Counted from the first letter of the stretch, positions 28,289 through 38,199 are shown. The stretch: 64,000 nt of DNA from Paenibacillus prosopidis (GCF_003337375.1 NZ_QPJD01000002.1:372001-436000); one strand, 5' to 3'. Notes: generated by a model from the letters alone, not told the origin. A program made the numbers and translations.

Positions 28289-29338
28289 CTATTGTAATGC
28301 TTGCAGTAGATTTTGCAAGTTTCGTTCCATCAACGAGAGATACGTTTCTCCCGCTTTCTCTTGTTCCGGCGTCAACCCTTCAAGCGGATTAAGCACCAAT
28401 GTATCAACATCGGCTTCGTCGGCAAGCGTCTTCGCCAGCTGATCTGAAACGAGCTCCTCGAAGAAAATATATTTCACATTATTCTCTTTCACAAACTTTG
28501 TTATTTCGAGCAAATCTTGACCGCGAGGCTCGGCATCAGCGCTTAGTCCCATAATAGCAACCTGATTCAACCCGTAATCTCTTGCTAAATAGCCGAAAGC
28601 TTGATGCGAAACGACAATGTCTTTACTCGCCGTTTGTGCAAGCTTAGCGGTGTAATCCGCATCAAGCGCCTCCAGCTTTTGCTTAAGAGCATCATAATTT
28701 TTTTCATAATCGGCTTGGTTTGCCGCATCGACTTCGATTAAGCTGTTTTTCACATTTTCCGCCAGCTTGAGTGCAGATTTAGGACTAACCCAAGTATGAG
28801 GATCCAAACCGCCGTGGTCATGCTCTTTCTCATCCGCATGCTCATTCGCATGTTCATCCTCATGTTCGTCTGCGTGCTCTTCCTCTTCTTCAGTACCTTC
28901 AATTAGGGTAATGCCGTCGCTCATTTCCTTCGTTACTACCGTGCTGTCCTTGGACAAGCCTTTTAGAAAATCGTCAACCCAGCCTTCCAGGCCAGCACCA
29001 TGATACAGAAACAACTGTGCATTCGAAGCCGTATCCAAATCGCGGCTCTTCGGTGTCCAATCATGCGGCTCTACGCCTGAAGCTACCAAATTAACAGCCT
29101 TCACATGCTCTCCGCCGATCTCGGATGCTAAATAGTATAAAGGATAAAAGCTCGTTACGACGCTCACTTGCTGTTTTTCCACAGCGTTATTAACGCTGCT
29201 ATCATTCGCAGCATTGGTAGTATCAGCAGGATTATTAGCTATATTTGCATTACTTCCACATGCTGCCGCAAAAATTAACAAAGCTGTTAGAAGGACACTA
29301 AGCGCTGTAAAGCGGAGTGATTGTTTCGAATATTTCAT
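28289..29338 (-). CDS. znuA: Zinc ABC transporter substrate-binding lipoprotein (ZnuA/AdcA)
   Basis: A 349-residue lipoprotein: signal peptide with lipobox LIFAAAC (Cys27). Residues about 55-345 form the ZnuA fold. An acidic His-rich loop (EEHADEHEDEHANEHADEK, about 148-168) precedes LDPHTWVSP, typical of zinc binders. Other ligands: VVSHQAFGYLA and an acidic residue near EELV. The gene heads znuACB behind a sigma-A promoter and a Zur-like box. Confidence 0.94.
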   Translation of the reverse strand: MKYSKQSLRFTALSVLLTALLIFAAACGSNANIANNPADTTNAANDSSVNNAVEKQQVSVVTSFYPLYYLASEIGGEHVKAVNLVASGVEPHDWTPKSRDLDTASNAQLFLYHGAGLEGWVDDFLKGLSKDSTVVTKEMSDGITLIEGTEEEEEHADEHEDEHANEHADEKEHDHGGLDPHTWVSPKSALKLAENVKNSLIEVDAANQADYEKNYDALKQKLEALDADYTAKLAQTASKDIVVSHQAFGYLARDYGLNQVAIMGLSADAEPRGQDLLEITKFVKENNVKYIFFEELVSDQLAKTLADEADVDTLVLNPLEGLTPEQEKAGETYLSLMERNLQNLLQALQ

Positions 29339-29377
29339 TTCGTTATATCTCCATTTCTATTCTGGTCTTGTTCGTAA

Positions 29378-29392
29378 TCGTTATTATTACGT
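29378..29392. promoter_or_regulatory. Zur-box-like operator
   Basis: TCGTTAT-T-ATTACGT matches the Bacillus Zur box TCGTAAT-N-ATTACGA with one mismatch in each arm. It lies at the expected transcription start just downstream of the -10, so bound Zur would block initiation. Confidence 0.75.
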
Positions 29393-29397
29393 TTTGT

Positions 29398-29426
29398 ATT
29401 ATACGATGCTGGCTATAGACTGTCAA
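29398..29426 (-). promoter_or_regulatory. Sigma-A promoter of znuACB
   Basis: On the minus strand TTGACA, 17 bases, TATAAT: a perfect sigma-A promoter about 60-90 bases upstream of the znuA start. Confidence 0.88.
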
Positions 29427-29570
29427 CCATATCGGGCCCAAAAAATTTTCATAGGAATGAAAGATAGATGAAACTTATATCCTGCAGCAAACCGTATCTA
29501 ATCACATGTATTGACCAATTAAGGATGAAATATGACACCCGCCTCAGCTTCTCATCAGGAATATTTGCAT

Positions 29571-29617
29571 AAAAAGGCCATTTAGATCGTAAGAAAATCG
29601 ATCTAAATGGCCTTTTT
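29571..29617. terminator. Terminator after metG
   Basis: AAAAAGGCCATTTAGATCG and its full 19-base complement flank a 9-base loop. It can stop transcription in both directions; its natural use is to end metG. The 29,430-29,570 stretch shows no gene or clear signal. Confidence 0.92.
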
Positions 29618-29664
29618 GGGGGTGAGTTGCATTCGGTTTTATTGTCGACCTTCCTGATACACGT

Positions 29665-31680
<2,016 letters not shown>

Positions 31681-31750
31681 TCAAAGTTTTATGAAGCAAA
31701 ACTTACTTCGTAAGCACCAACTTTTAACATTTTATATAGCAAAAAAACGC

Positions 31751-32060
31751 AAAAAACTCCCGTCCATCATGGGACGAGAGTTGGAACTCACGCGGTACCA
31801 CCCAAATTTCGATCACGAATGTATCGGATGGACCGATCACACGTGAAAGCTTCGTGTGCCGCCTTCCTGGCGGCAATCACCGTTAACGCCGGCTTTGCGC
31901 CGCTCCCTTACTCAGCAATCACACATGCTGAAGCTTGAAAGCGGATCCTCCCGGACCATTTTCCAATAGTGTCCCCTACCGGCTCTCAGCGTCAATCCCG
32001 GCTCTCTGCTAAGGGCTATCCATTGTACTTATCCATTCCTCGGATATATGGATGCATCTA
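31751..32060 (-). ncRNA. T-box riboswitch leader of metG
   Basis: On the minus strand GGGTGGTACCGCGTG (31789-31803) is the conserved T-box that pairs with the tRNA acceptor end. It is followed by a terminator ACTCTCGTCCCATGATGGACGGGAGT then Ts (31751-31776). Upstream, AGAGAGCCGGG and GCTGAGAGCCGG are Stem I features. An ATG at 31957-31959 is a plausible methionine specifier codon. Uncharged tRNA-Met should favour antitermination. Confidence 0.92.
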
Positions 32061-32066
32061 TGACAA

Positions 32067-32096
32067 AATATACCGAAATAACACCCTCTCTGTCAA
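32067..32096 (-). promoter_or_regulatory. Sigma-A promoter of the metG T-box transcript
   Basis: On the minus strand TTGACA, 18 bases, TATATT. The -35 overlaps the stop codon region of yidD. Confidence 0.75.
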
Positions 32097-32350
32097 GGTG
32101 CATCTGTATAGTCTGGATTTATTGGCGGTACCGGATCGTAACCTCCAGGGTTAAAAGGATGACAACGTGTAATACGCTTCGCTGCCAGCCAGGAGCCTCT
32201 CGCCGCGCCATGCTTTTCAATCGCTTCCAGCGCATACATGGAGCAGGTCGGATAGAAGCGGCACGAAGGAGGCGTCATAGGCGAAATAACTTTTCGATAA
32301 AAATGAATCGGTGCCTGTGCCACCTTCCGCATCACTCGATGTGGGCTCAT
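32093..32350 (-). CDS. yidD: YidD membrane protein insertion efficiency factor
   Basis: An 85-residue protein with the family pattern [30 protein letters not shown], the Cys pair in SCRFYPTC, and [17 protein letters not shown] near the end. YidD sits at the membrane and helps YidC-mediated insertion. Its start overlaps the stop of zur, suggesting translational coupling; the usual partners rnpA and yidC are not nearby. Confidence 0.93.
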   Translation of the reverse strand: MSPHRVMRKVAQAPIHFYRKVISPMTPPSCRFYPTCSMYALEAIEKHGAARGSWLAAKRITRCHPFNPGGYDPVPPINPDYTDAP

Positions 32351-32787
32351 TACAGTTCGCTCGCAGCCGGCTCATCCTGCACGCATTCCTTACAGTAACC
32401 GAACACCTCGAATTTGTGCTTCACGACCCGGAAGTCCTCAGGTACAATAGTTTGCTCCATCGGACAAAATGTAATAGGATACGTCCTGCCGCACTGTAAA
32501 CAAATCATGTGGTGGTGATGATCATGCTCTCTGCAATGCAGCTTGAACTTGCCGCCATCCTCAAAAATAACCTGCTCCAGGACGCCAAGCTCCTCCATTA
32601 CCCGCAAGTTGCGGTATACCGTATCAAAGCTTAGCCCCGTATACGATCTCCCCATATATTCATAAACTTCCTTCGGAGCAAGGTACCCCTGCGTTTCTGC
32701 AAACAGCTTCGCAAGCGTCTTTCTTTGATCCGTTATTCGCAGTCCTTGACTAGACATCCGTCGTATTATTTCTTCTATCGTATGCAA
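32350..32787 (-). CDS. zur: Fur-family zinc uptake regulator Zur
   Basis: A 145-residue Fur-family repressor. N-terminal winged helix [16 protein letters not shown], with [18 protein letters not shown]-terminal zinc-sensing region [16 protein letters not shown] and structural CKEC. Start TTG at 32785-32787 with GGGGG upstream. PerR or Fur are alternatives, but the nearby znuACB locus with a Zur box and the CXXC pairs favour Zur. Confidence 0.82.
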   Translation of the reverse strand: MHTIEEIIRRMSSQGLRITDQRKTLAKLFAETQGYLAPKEVYEYMGRSYTGLSFDTVYRNLRVMEELGVLEQVIFEDGGKFKLHCREHDHHHHMICLQCGRTYPITFCPMEQTIVPEDFRVVKHKFEVFGYCKECVQDEPAASEL

Positions 32788-32831
32788 TTTGCCGAACCCC
32801 CGAACATAAAAGTTTCTATCTTCATAATGAC

Positions 32832-32860
32832 GAAAAAAAAAGCTCTCGTCAATGAGAGCC
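32832..32860 (-). terminator. Terminator after the 74-residue membrane protein gene
   Basis: GGCTCTC, loop ATTGAC, GAGAGCT, followed on the minus strand by nine Ts. Confidence 0.85.
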
Positions 32861-32862
32861 TC

Positions 32863-33087
32863 CTAACCGTTCAATCTCATATTGATCATTAAGCTGGCTG
32901 CCATTGCCAGAAAAAACAAGATACTTAGGCCGCCTACAAGCTTTCGGCGCCGATCTAGACGGGCTATAAGCTCAGGATCGTTCGATTGCCTCTTCGTTTC
33001 CGTATATGAACGCTGCATAAATAAATAAGCAATCATTGAAACGACAAACAGTATATTTATGAGAAACCAAATGAATGTCCAGAACAA
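32863..33087 (-). CDS. Small two-helix membrane protein
   Basis: A 74-residue protein with two hydrophobic helices (FIWFLINILFVVSMIAYLFM and LVGGLSILFFLAMAASLMI) linked by a charged loop RSYTETKRQSNDPELIARLD. Unrecognised. It has GGAGGAATT before its ATG and its own terminator, so it is probably expressed. Confidence 0.7.
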   Translation of the reverse strand: MFWTFIWFLINILFVVSMIAYLFMQRSYTETKRQSNDPELIARLDRRRKLVGGLSILFFLAMAASLMINMRLNG

Positions 33088-33127
33088 GCAAATTCCTCCG
33101 GTCGTGATTAGCTATAGAGCTGAGCTG

Positions 33128-33367
33128 TTATAGAAACCACTTGTTTAGTATAAACATGAAAGCTCCGAAGCTGACAACCGCCCCGCCGAAGCAAAACCAG
33201 CCCGCACGGAACTTTTGTTGAAACATGCGTAAAATTCCGAAGCTTAACAAACCAAAAATAAGCAACAAAAAAACGATACCAAGTATAAATAACGAAGCAG
33301 AAACACTGCTTACATCGACTAGCGACACCGAATACACTCCCTTTTTTGCTAATATGTATACGTTCAT
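33128..33367 (-). CDS. Small membrane protein, unknown function
   Basis: A 79-residue predicted protein with two to three hydrophobic stretches (SASLFILGIVFLLLIFGLLSFG and GWFCFGGAVVSFGAFMFIL). No motif recognised. Possibly in one transcript with the 74-residue gene that follows, 40 bases downstream. ATG at 33367 is used for lack of a better supported start. Confidence 0.55.
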   Translation of the reverse strand: MNVYILAKKGVYSVSLVDVSSVSASLFILGIVFLLLIFGLLSFGILRMFQQKFRAGWFCFGGAVVSFGAFMFILNKWFL

Positions 33368-33957
33368 TAGACATTATAAGGGATAGAACAATCATTAGCC
33401 AGCTGCAAACCCTGTCGATTTCGTGACAAAAAGAGCGCGCATCCTGCTGACACGTGCCCTCTCGAACCACCGGAGCCTCAGCTACCAGCGCAATATAGCT
33501 TCATGATAAGAGCGATTGACCGGCCGCTTCTGAAGCTTTGTCGGATGACAAGAATATGTACCGATTACCGAATCAAGAACTTACGTTCCACCATTCTTAA
33601 TTTATAAAGGATGATCTTCAATAGATCATCCGCCATTTATATCAACCAGACAATCTTGTTTCAAGTTAAAAATTTCGGTTATTAAATAGCATTTATGAAA
33701 AGCTAGCTTCGATGAAAAGAGCGATTTGAAAAAGGTGCAGTTATTTCTGAATGAATTTTTTGATTAAGAGGGACAGAGAAGGACCGTTCATATAAACGGT
33801 CCTCTCTTTGCATTCATTCGATTGGCCTAACCAGGTTTGTCTCGCTCTATATTTATCGCCATTTAGCGTATGGTGTAATGAATCGGGAAACTTGACGACG
33901 AGGTGAAAGATTAATCGAAATATATTGGTATCCTGCCATAATCAGTCAATAATCAGT
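33368..33957. other. Intergenic stretch without a clear gene
   Basis: About 590 bases with no convincing coding frame. Two perfect hairpins are visible: GGATGATC/GATCATCC at 33609-33632 and GGACCGTT/AACGGTCC at 33782-33803, either possibly weak terminators (the second is followed by TCTCTTT on the plus strand). Confidence 0.6.
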
Positions 33958-34422
33958 TCATCTCGGAAATTTGATTGTCACTTCTTGATAGTAATCATCG
34001 ACCGCTTGTTTTCGTAAATGCAGCTGCAAAATCCCATTTTTAAACACAGCTCTGCAGCTCTCCGGAACGACATAAGACGTCAGCTTAATAATCTTCCTGG
34101 AGGTTTCCGGAAACCCTTCCAGTTTGATTCTGTTTGCACTTGTAAACACAGTAACATTCCTGACTTCTTTTTCGGAAAGATGCAATTTGACGACGACATT
34201 ATTGTGGGTTTCAAAAATTTCCATTTGATGATTCTTAGTATGGGAAGAAATGTTAAGCGGTTTCGGTAAAAACTGCGTCATGGCATCCTGAACATATTTT
34301 TCAACCCAAGTCAAGTCGTCTATTTTGTCTTGGAGGTTAAAAGGAAATTCACTGCCCATAAGCTGCCTGAAGTTTTTCCAATCAAAGTCTCCCTTTGGCA
34401 TATCTTTTTTCGAATCGCCCAT
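33958..34422 (-). CDS. Hsp20-like protein, probably spore-coat associated
   Basis: A 154-residue protein. Residues about 60-152 read as an alpha-crystallin/CS-like beta sandwich (MEIFETHNNVVVKLHLSEKEVRNVTVF, RKIIKLTSYVVPESCRAVFKNGILQLHL) related to CotM/CotP-type Hsp20 proteins; the N-terminal 55 residues are helical and charged. It follows the gerPD-like gene by about 20 bases, and both are divergent from gerPABCDEF, so a role in coat assembly is likely but inferred. Confidence 0.78.
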   Translation of the reverse strand: MGDSKKDMPKGDFDWKNFRQLMGSEFPFNLQDKIDDLTWVEKYVQDAMTQFLPKPLNISSHTKNHQMEIFETHNNVVVKLHLSEKEVRNVTVFTSANRIKLEGFPETSRKIIKLTSYVVPESCRAVFKNGILQLHLRKQAVDDYYQEVTIKFPR

Positions 34423-34442
34423 AACTTACCACCTCTATGCCA

Positions 34443-34643
34443 TTATATGTTGTCATAGGTTGCTTTTTTCACAGGCTTCAATGGAATATGCGGACTGAAA
34501 ATCAACGAATCTGCCGGTGTATCGAAGTAGGAGGAACTAGTAATCGACTCCGTATCCCCAATCAATACAACAGATGAGCTGCCCACACCTTTAATCTCCA
34601 AATTTCCTATCTTAATGCTCTTGTTCACAATCGTCATTTTCAT
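34443..34643 (-). CDS. Second GerPD-like spore germination protein
   Basis: About 66 residues with the GerPD pattern: TIVNKSIKIGNLEIKGVGSSSVVLIGDTESI...SSSYFDTPADSL. It is a paralogue of the GerPD encoded inside the operon at 35978. Two adjacent ATGs occur; the second (34643) has better spacing from AGGGGGA. A CATAGATTA sigma-K-type -10 lies 62 bases upstream. GerP proteins affect coat permeability to germinants. Confidence 0.82.
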   Translation of the reverse strand: MKMTIVNKSIKIGNLEIKGVGSSSVVLIGDTESITSSSYFDTPADSLIFSPHIPLKPVKKATYDNI

Positions 34644-34704
34644 CATCCGTCCCCCTCTCGCAGGTCTATCGTGAAACGGTATCTGTTGACCCGCGTTCTT
34701 TATA

Positions 34705-34713
34705 TAATCTATG
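34705..34713 (-). promoter_or_regulatory. Sigma-K-like -10 element of the gerPD-like/Hsp20 pair
   Basis: CATAGATTA on the minus strand matches CATANNNTA. No clear AC -35 at the usual distance, so support is partial. Confidence 0.45.
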
Positions 34714-34735
34714 CAGCTCCCAGAGATGAATGAAT

Positions 34736-34761
34736 ACTTAGAAATACAACATCATAGGATA
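34736..34761 (+). promoter_or_regulatory. Sigma-K-like promoter of the gerP operon
   Basis: AC at 34736-34737, 15 bases, CATAGGATA: matches the sigma-K pattern AC-N15/16-CATANNNTA. It is about 80 bases upstream of gerPA. gerP is a late mother-cell operon in Bacillus. Confidence 0.65.
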
Positions 34762-34842
34762 CACTATAGGAGTCGTCACTATCCGAGGTGCGATTGATCG
34801 ATCAAGATCTGGAATCCAGGCATATAAAAAGGGTGTCGTTGC

Positions 34843-35091
34843 ATGCCGGCCATTGTTGGAGCAATTAGTGTGAACACTGTCAGTGGAGTCTTCAATATAG
34901 GCGATGTCGGAACCATTGCGCCATGCAGCTTTAACAAAACGTTTGCCGGCGGCGGTTCCTTCAATTCCGGCGATATCTTAAACATCAGTAATTCACCTAG
35001 CGTTATCAATATCTATGGCTCCGATGCGTATGAGCAGAACATCATTGTACCGGAATCTGACGGATTAGTTCAGGAGGACAAACAATCATGA
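34843..35091 (+). CDS. gerPA: Spore germination protein GerPA-like
   Basis: An 82-residue protein of the GerPA/GerPF family: MPAIVGAISVNTVSGVFNIG, SFNKTFAGGGSFNSGDILN. GerP proteins are coat components needed for germinants to reach inner-membrane receptors. First gene of the operon; its stop overlaps the gerPB start (ATGA). Confidence 0.9.
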   Translation: MPAIVGAISVNTVSGVFNIGDVGTIAPCSFNKTFAGGGSFNSGDILNISNSPSVINIYGSDAYEQNIIVPESDGLVQEDKQS

Positions 35092-35321
35092 ATCTATTCG
35101 TACACCAGAATATTGTCATTCATAGTCTGAAGGTTGAGGGAATATCGAATTCCTCGGTTCTCCAAATCGGGAGCGCGGGCATGATAAAACCGTTGTCGCA
35201 GCTGTTTAATACAGGAGGTTTTACCGAGCCTGCACCGCCAGCGGGACAATCGCCGGAAGCTGTAACTCCCTCACCTATACCGTTTATACCTCTTGCACCT
35301 CTATCCCTACCGGCTACCTAA
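35088..35321 (+). CDS. gerPB: Spore germination protein GerPB-like
   Basis: A 77-residue protein: NIVIHSLKVEGISNSSVLQIGSAGMIKPLSQLFNTGGF, the GerPB pattern with a Pro-rich C-terminus. AGGAGG lies in the end of gerPA, and the start overlaps that gene by four bases. Confidence 0.88.
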   Translation: MNLFVHQNIVIHSLKVEGISNSSVLQIGSAGMIKPLSQLFNTGGFTEPAPPAGQSPEAVTPSPIPFIPLAPLSLPAT

Positions 35322-35355
35322 GTTTTAATGTGATATCCAGGAGAGGTTGATTCGT

Positions 35356-35988
35356 ATGTATATGCCCCCGGAAATGTTGCGTTTTTTGCAGCAGTTGAAC
35401 GGTTACTTGCATTACCAAAATCAACAAATCCAACAAATGGATGCAAAGATTCAAGAGCTTATGCAGGAATTCAACCAGTTTAAAGATAGATATAAAGAGC
35501 CGCCCGTTATTCGGAATGAATACCGGTTTGATTTGTTAAAAGTAGAAAAATTAGAGGGAACGTTAAACATTGGCATCAATCCGAACGGATCGGATTCGTC
35601 CATAGAAGAATTCGCCGTCGGACAATCATTGGACGTACCGCCATTAATCGAAAAACAGCACCCTCATCTCTATCCGGGTATTCAACAGCAAGTTGACGAT
35701 TATTTAAACAATGGCGCTTACGATTCACTCAAAGGTTTAGAAAATCAATATAACCACCCGCTTGACGATCAATATCGCAAGTTTATTGTGGATGACGTAA
35801 AAAAACAAATTGATAAACGTATCCGCGAATATTTGAAACGTATCCATCCAGAAGAAGCGAGAGCCGAACAAGTACCATACATACAACAATCGGTCTTTGA
35901 AAATGTAAAACGAGATATCGAAAAAACATTTGAGACCTTTATGACTAATTTACTCCGAAAGGAGAATCAATCATCAGATGGAATATAA
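35356..35988 (+). CDS. gerPC: Spore germination protein GerPC-like
   Basis: About 210 residues. An N-terminal amphipathic coiled coil (about 5-45, LQQLNGYLHYQNQQIQQMDA) precedes a conserved region with RNEYRFDLLKVEKLEGTLNIG and a helical C-terminus. This layout is that of GerPC. ATG at 35356 has AGGAGAGG about 9 bases upstream; a TTG at 35347 abuts the site. Ends overlap gerPD by 11 bases. Confidence 0.87.
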   Translation: MYMPPEMLRFLQQLNGYLHYQNQQIQQMDAKIQELMQEFNQFKDRYKEPPVIRNEYRFDLLKVEKLEGTLNIGINPNGSDSSIEEFAVGQSLDVPPLIEKQHPHLYPGIQQQVDDYLNNGAYDSLKGLENQYNHPLDDQYRKFIVDDVKKQIDKRIREYLKRIHPEEARAEQVPYIQQSVFENVKRDIEKTFETFMTNLLRKENQSSDGI

Positions 35989-36172
35989 CGTCATCAATGG
36001 CGAACTTGAGGTTACTCTGCTTAAAGTGACTTATGTGAGCACTTCATCCACCGTAATGGTAGGGGAAATTAAAGCGATTTCTTTGTTTAGCGCCTTTGAA
36101 GGTCCGCCTGAAGAGTTGATTGTCGGTGTTACGATTCCGACTCTCCCTTCAGTTATTCCTGCTGACGAGTAA
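35978..36172 (+). CDS. gerPD: Spore germination protein GerPD-like
   Basis: A 64-residue protein: YNVINGELEVTLLKVTYVSTSSTVMVGEIKAI, then FEGPPEELIVG. GerPD family. Its start overlaps the end of gerPC; AAAGGAG precedes it. Confidence 0.88.
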   Translation: MEYNVINGELEVTLLKVTYVSTSSTVMVGEIKAISLFSAFEGPPEELIVGVTIPTLPSVIPADE

Positions 36173-36187
36173 AGGAGGGGTTTGCTT

Positions 36188-36571
36188 GTGACCAATAGAG
36201 TCTCATCCGTCGGACATATCCAAGTTACTGATTCCGGATCAACCACAACCCTTGAGATTGGGGATTCAGAATATATTACACCGCTTAATCATATCATTGC
36301 CGTACAACGCGAGAAAGCTGTTTTTTTTCAAAATGAATTTAATTTTCGCGATTACGCTATTTTTTTTCGGCCGATTTCCCAAACGGTTCTAAATGAAGAT
36401 ATCAGGATGACAACGACTAATAAATGCTCGGTGATTAGCGTACTAAAAATCGATATTTTCGCTATTTCAGTCTCCGGCGTTGTCCATATCGGATCGAGTG
36501 AAACCTTGAGAGCCGAATCACGCATTAAAAATATCCGACATCTACTGAGAGAAAGACCCCCAATGCTGTGA
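36188..36571 (+). CDS. gerPE: Spore germination protein GerPE-like
   Basis: About 127 residues with the GerPE pattern: VSSVGHIQVTDSGSTTTLEIGD, AVQREKAVFF, and the repeat-like C-terminal half SVSGVVHIGSSETLRAESRIKNIRHLL. GTG at 36188 has GGAGGGG upstream; a TTG six bases earlier is too close to it. A 5'-truncated relative of this gene lies at 37816-38073. Confidence 0.88.
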   Translation: MTNRVSSVGHIQVTDSGSTTTLEIGDSEYITPLNHIIAVQREKAVFFQNEFNFRDYAIFFRPISQTVLNEDIRMTTTNKCSVISVLKIDIFAISVSGVVHIGSSETLRAESRIKNIRHLLRERPPML

Positions 36572-36641
36572 TTTTCATATTCTGGCCCAAATGTGCATAG
36601 CATGTGTATGATGCCATTTGCCCCTAAGGGGAGGATTTCCA

Positions 36642-36857
36642 ATGCCATCCCTCGTTAATTCAGTAAATATTAACAACAATTCAGGAACGATTAACTTTGG
36701 AGACGCATTAAATATTTCCCCGAAAAGCGCATCCAAAACGGTTTCCGGCCAAGGCGGCTCAAATACGGGAAACGTGGTTATAACACTGAACGGGGGTAAT
36801 CTAAACAATACGATTGATCCTGATGTCATTGATGAACCGATTGCAGGAAATGCATAA
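36642..36857 (+). CDS. gerPF: Spore germination protein GerPF-like
   Basis: A 71-residue protein: MPSLVNSVNINNNSGTINFG, then ISPKSASKTVSGQGGSNTGN. It is of the GerPA/GerPF family and closes the operon. ATG at 36642 has GGGGAGG 7 bases upstream. Separated from gerPE by about 70 bases, so it may have an additional promoter. Confidence 0.9.
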   Translation: MPSLVNSVNINNNSGTINFGDALNISPKSASKTVSGQGGSNTGNVVITLNGGNLNNTIDPDVIDEPIAGNA

Positions 36858-36906
36858 GTCAGGCAGTGATGCCGGGCAATTGTCTGTAAGCAGACTTTTC
36901 TGACGT

Positions 36907-37008
36907 CTATATAGCGAACGAATCTGAACCTTCAATACCCACTACAAGGTGAGATGTGGAAATTCGTTTAATACGTTGTTTTTGTAAGGCTGATTGCTTA
37001 AACTTCAT
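36907..37008 (-). pseudogene. IS110-family transposase, N-terminal remnant
   Basis: A 33-codon frame reads MKFKQSALQKQRIKRISTSH then LVVGI, the start of IS110-type DEDD transposases, where the catalytic Asp should follow. The homology stops there and the frame ends soon after. AAGGAGG lies 10 bases before the ATG. The rest of the element is missing. Confidence 0.75.
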
Positions 37009-37012
37009 AGTA

Positions 37013-37076
37013 AGAGCGCCTCCTTGATGGTTTTGGGTTATAAATCCGTTGACAAACCATTATACCGAGGCGCTCT
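37013..37076. repeat. Long inverted repeat covering the IS110 transposase leader
   Basis: AGAGCGCCTC and GAGGCGCTCT, with a second pairing block AAACCAT/ATGGTTT inside. On the minus strand it contains the transposase ribosome binding site in one arm; on the plus strand it is followed by nine Ts and may act as a terminator for gerP transcripts. Confidence 0.8.
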
Positions 37077-37354
37077 TTTTTTTTGTTAAAGGCCATTTCT
37101 TAGGCCCTACAGGAATGTTTAGTTGTACGGACTACCATATACTCTTGACGGTAGCCTGCAATCATTAGAATCTCATTTCTCGTTAGTTTGTTGAGCTAAA
37201 ATATACAGATAAAATCCCCACTAAAATTTGTTTGAGCTTTTTGCATAATTCCATATTTGACTTAAAGACAGAAGAATCAGGAGCATCTAGGGCTGCTACG
37301 CGGGCTCGATTCTAAAAATGAACAGACCTTCAGAATTTCAGCGTTCGCAACATT

Positions 37355-37744
37355 TTAAGCTGTTGCTTGGTGCTTTACTGAAGCAGCGGAAAGCGCGGAA
37401 ACAAGCAGTACGATGGTATTCAGATAGCGGTGAATCGTTACTTTCTGAATGCCCCAAACATGCATGTCATCTGCTGCCAGATAGGTCTTCAATCTGGAGT
37501 TACATCGTTCCACGCTGGTACGTTCGTTGTAAAGCTCCTTCCAGCACTTTGTATCCCGATGCGGACTGCAATATCGCCGTGGATCATCCTTTGCATCTAC
37601 TTTGACGACCATGCCGTAGTTGGAAGATGAATAAGCAGCCATGACTAATTGACACTCCACTTTGCCAGTAGTATGCGGACAACGAAATTTCAGGTAATCG
37701 CCATCAGCGCCCATTAGGTCATCGCGAATCCCATTGAGCAGCAA
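37355..37744 (-). pseudogene. DDE transposase, C-terminal remnant
   Basis: The frame reads FRCPHTTGKVECQL, CSPHRDTKCWKELYNERTS, VERCNSRLKTYLAADDMHV, which is the C-terminal part of an IS4/IS1182-like DDE transposase with its Glu region. A stop codon lies just upstream of the apparent TTG start and the N-terminal catalytic half is absent. A dead element, different family from the IS110 remnant. Confidence 0.8.
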
Positions 37745-37815
37745 GGCCTTCCGTTAGTAGTCAATCCAGCGGGAGGTTCTCTTTCTCCGAGACAGGAAGA
37801 TCATATGACCGCCGG

Positions 37816-38073
37816 GGACTTTTTTTTGAATCGTATAACTTTTACTCCCGTCCGCTTCCCGTACTGGTCGATCCCGATTACGATAACGGACAGGTTATTC
37901 GGCTTAATCGTACCAATTGTGCGCCTTATATTACCGTCGGATCTATTAGCGTGATTGCAGCGAGCTCCGCCAGCGTGCAAGCAGGTAACGGCAAGCGCTA
38001 CACAGCCGACTCCCGAATCATGAATATAAGACAATTTGCCCGGCCGCGGCCTGTTCTGCCAGTTGGCTGTTAA
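37816..38073 (+). pseudogene. 5'-truncated second gerPE
   Basis: In frame: FFESYNFYSRPLPVLVD, then CAPYITVGSISVIAASSASVQAG and RYTADSRIMNIRQFARP before TAA. This matches the C-terminal two thirds of GerPE (compare VHIGSSETLRAESRIKNIRH in the intact gene). The N-terminal half is replaced by DNA next to the transposase remnant and no start or ribosome binding site is seen. Confidence 0.8.
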
Positions 38074-38172
38074 TCAGGTAAATTGACATTCAAGGCACAT
38101 GTACTTCGGGATAATCAGCTGTTCTATATAGGCATTCACATAAATGCTAACATGCCGGTACAAACGTCCAGT

Positions 38173-38199
38173 ACACTCCTTTGGTTCAAGCATACAATA
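38173..38199 (+). promoter_or_regulatory. Sigma-K-like promoter of the YjcZ-type gene
   Basis: AC at 38173-38174, 16 bases, CATACAATA: full match to AC-N16-CATANNNTA. The -10 would also suit sigma-E, but no sigma-E -35 is visible. Confidence 0.65.

Noticed and set aside
28812..28900. Low-complexity repeats in znuA suggesting a CRISPR or slippage locus
   Set aside because: These encode the His/Glu/Asp-rich metal loop usual for zinc-binding lipoproteins. No direct-repeat and spacer pattern is present.
33609..33803. Small RNA in the 33.4-33.9 kb gap
   Set aside because: Two short hairpins are present, but no promoter and no known RNA motif could be seen to support an RNA gene.
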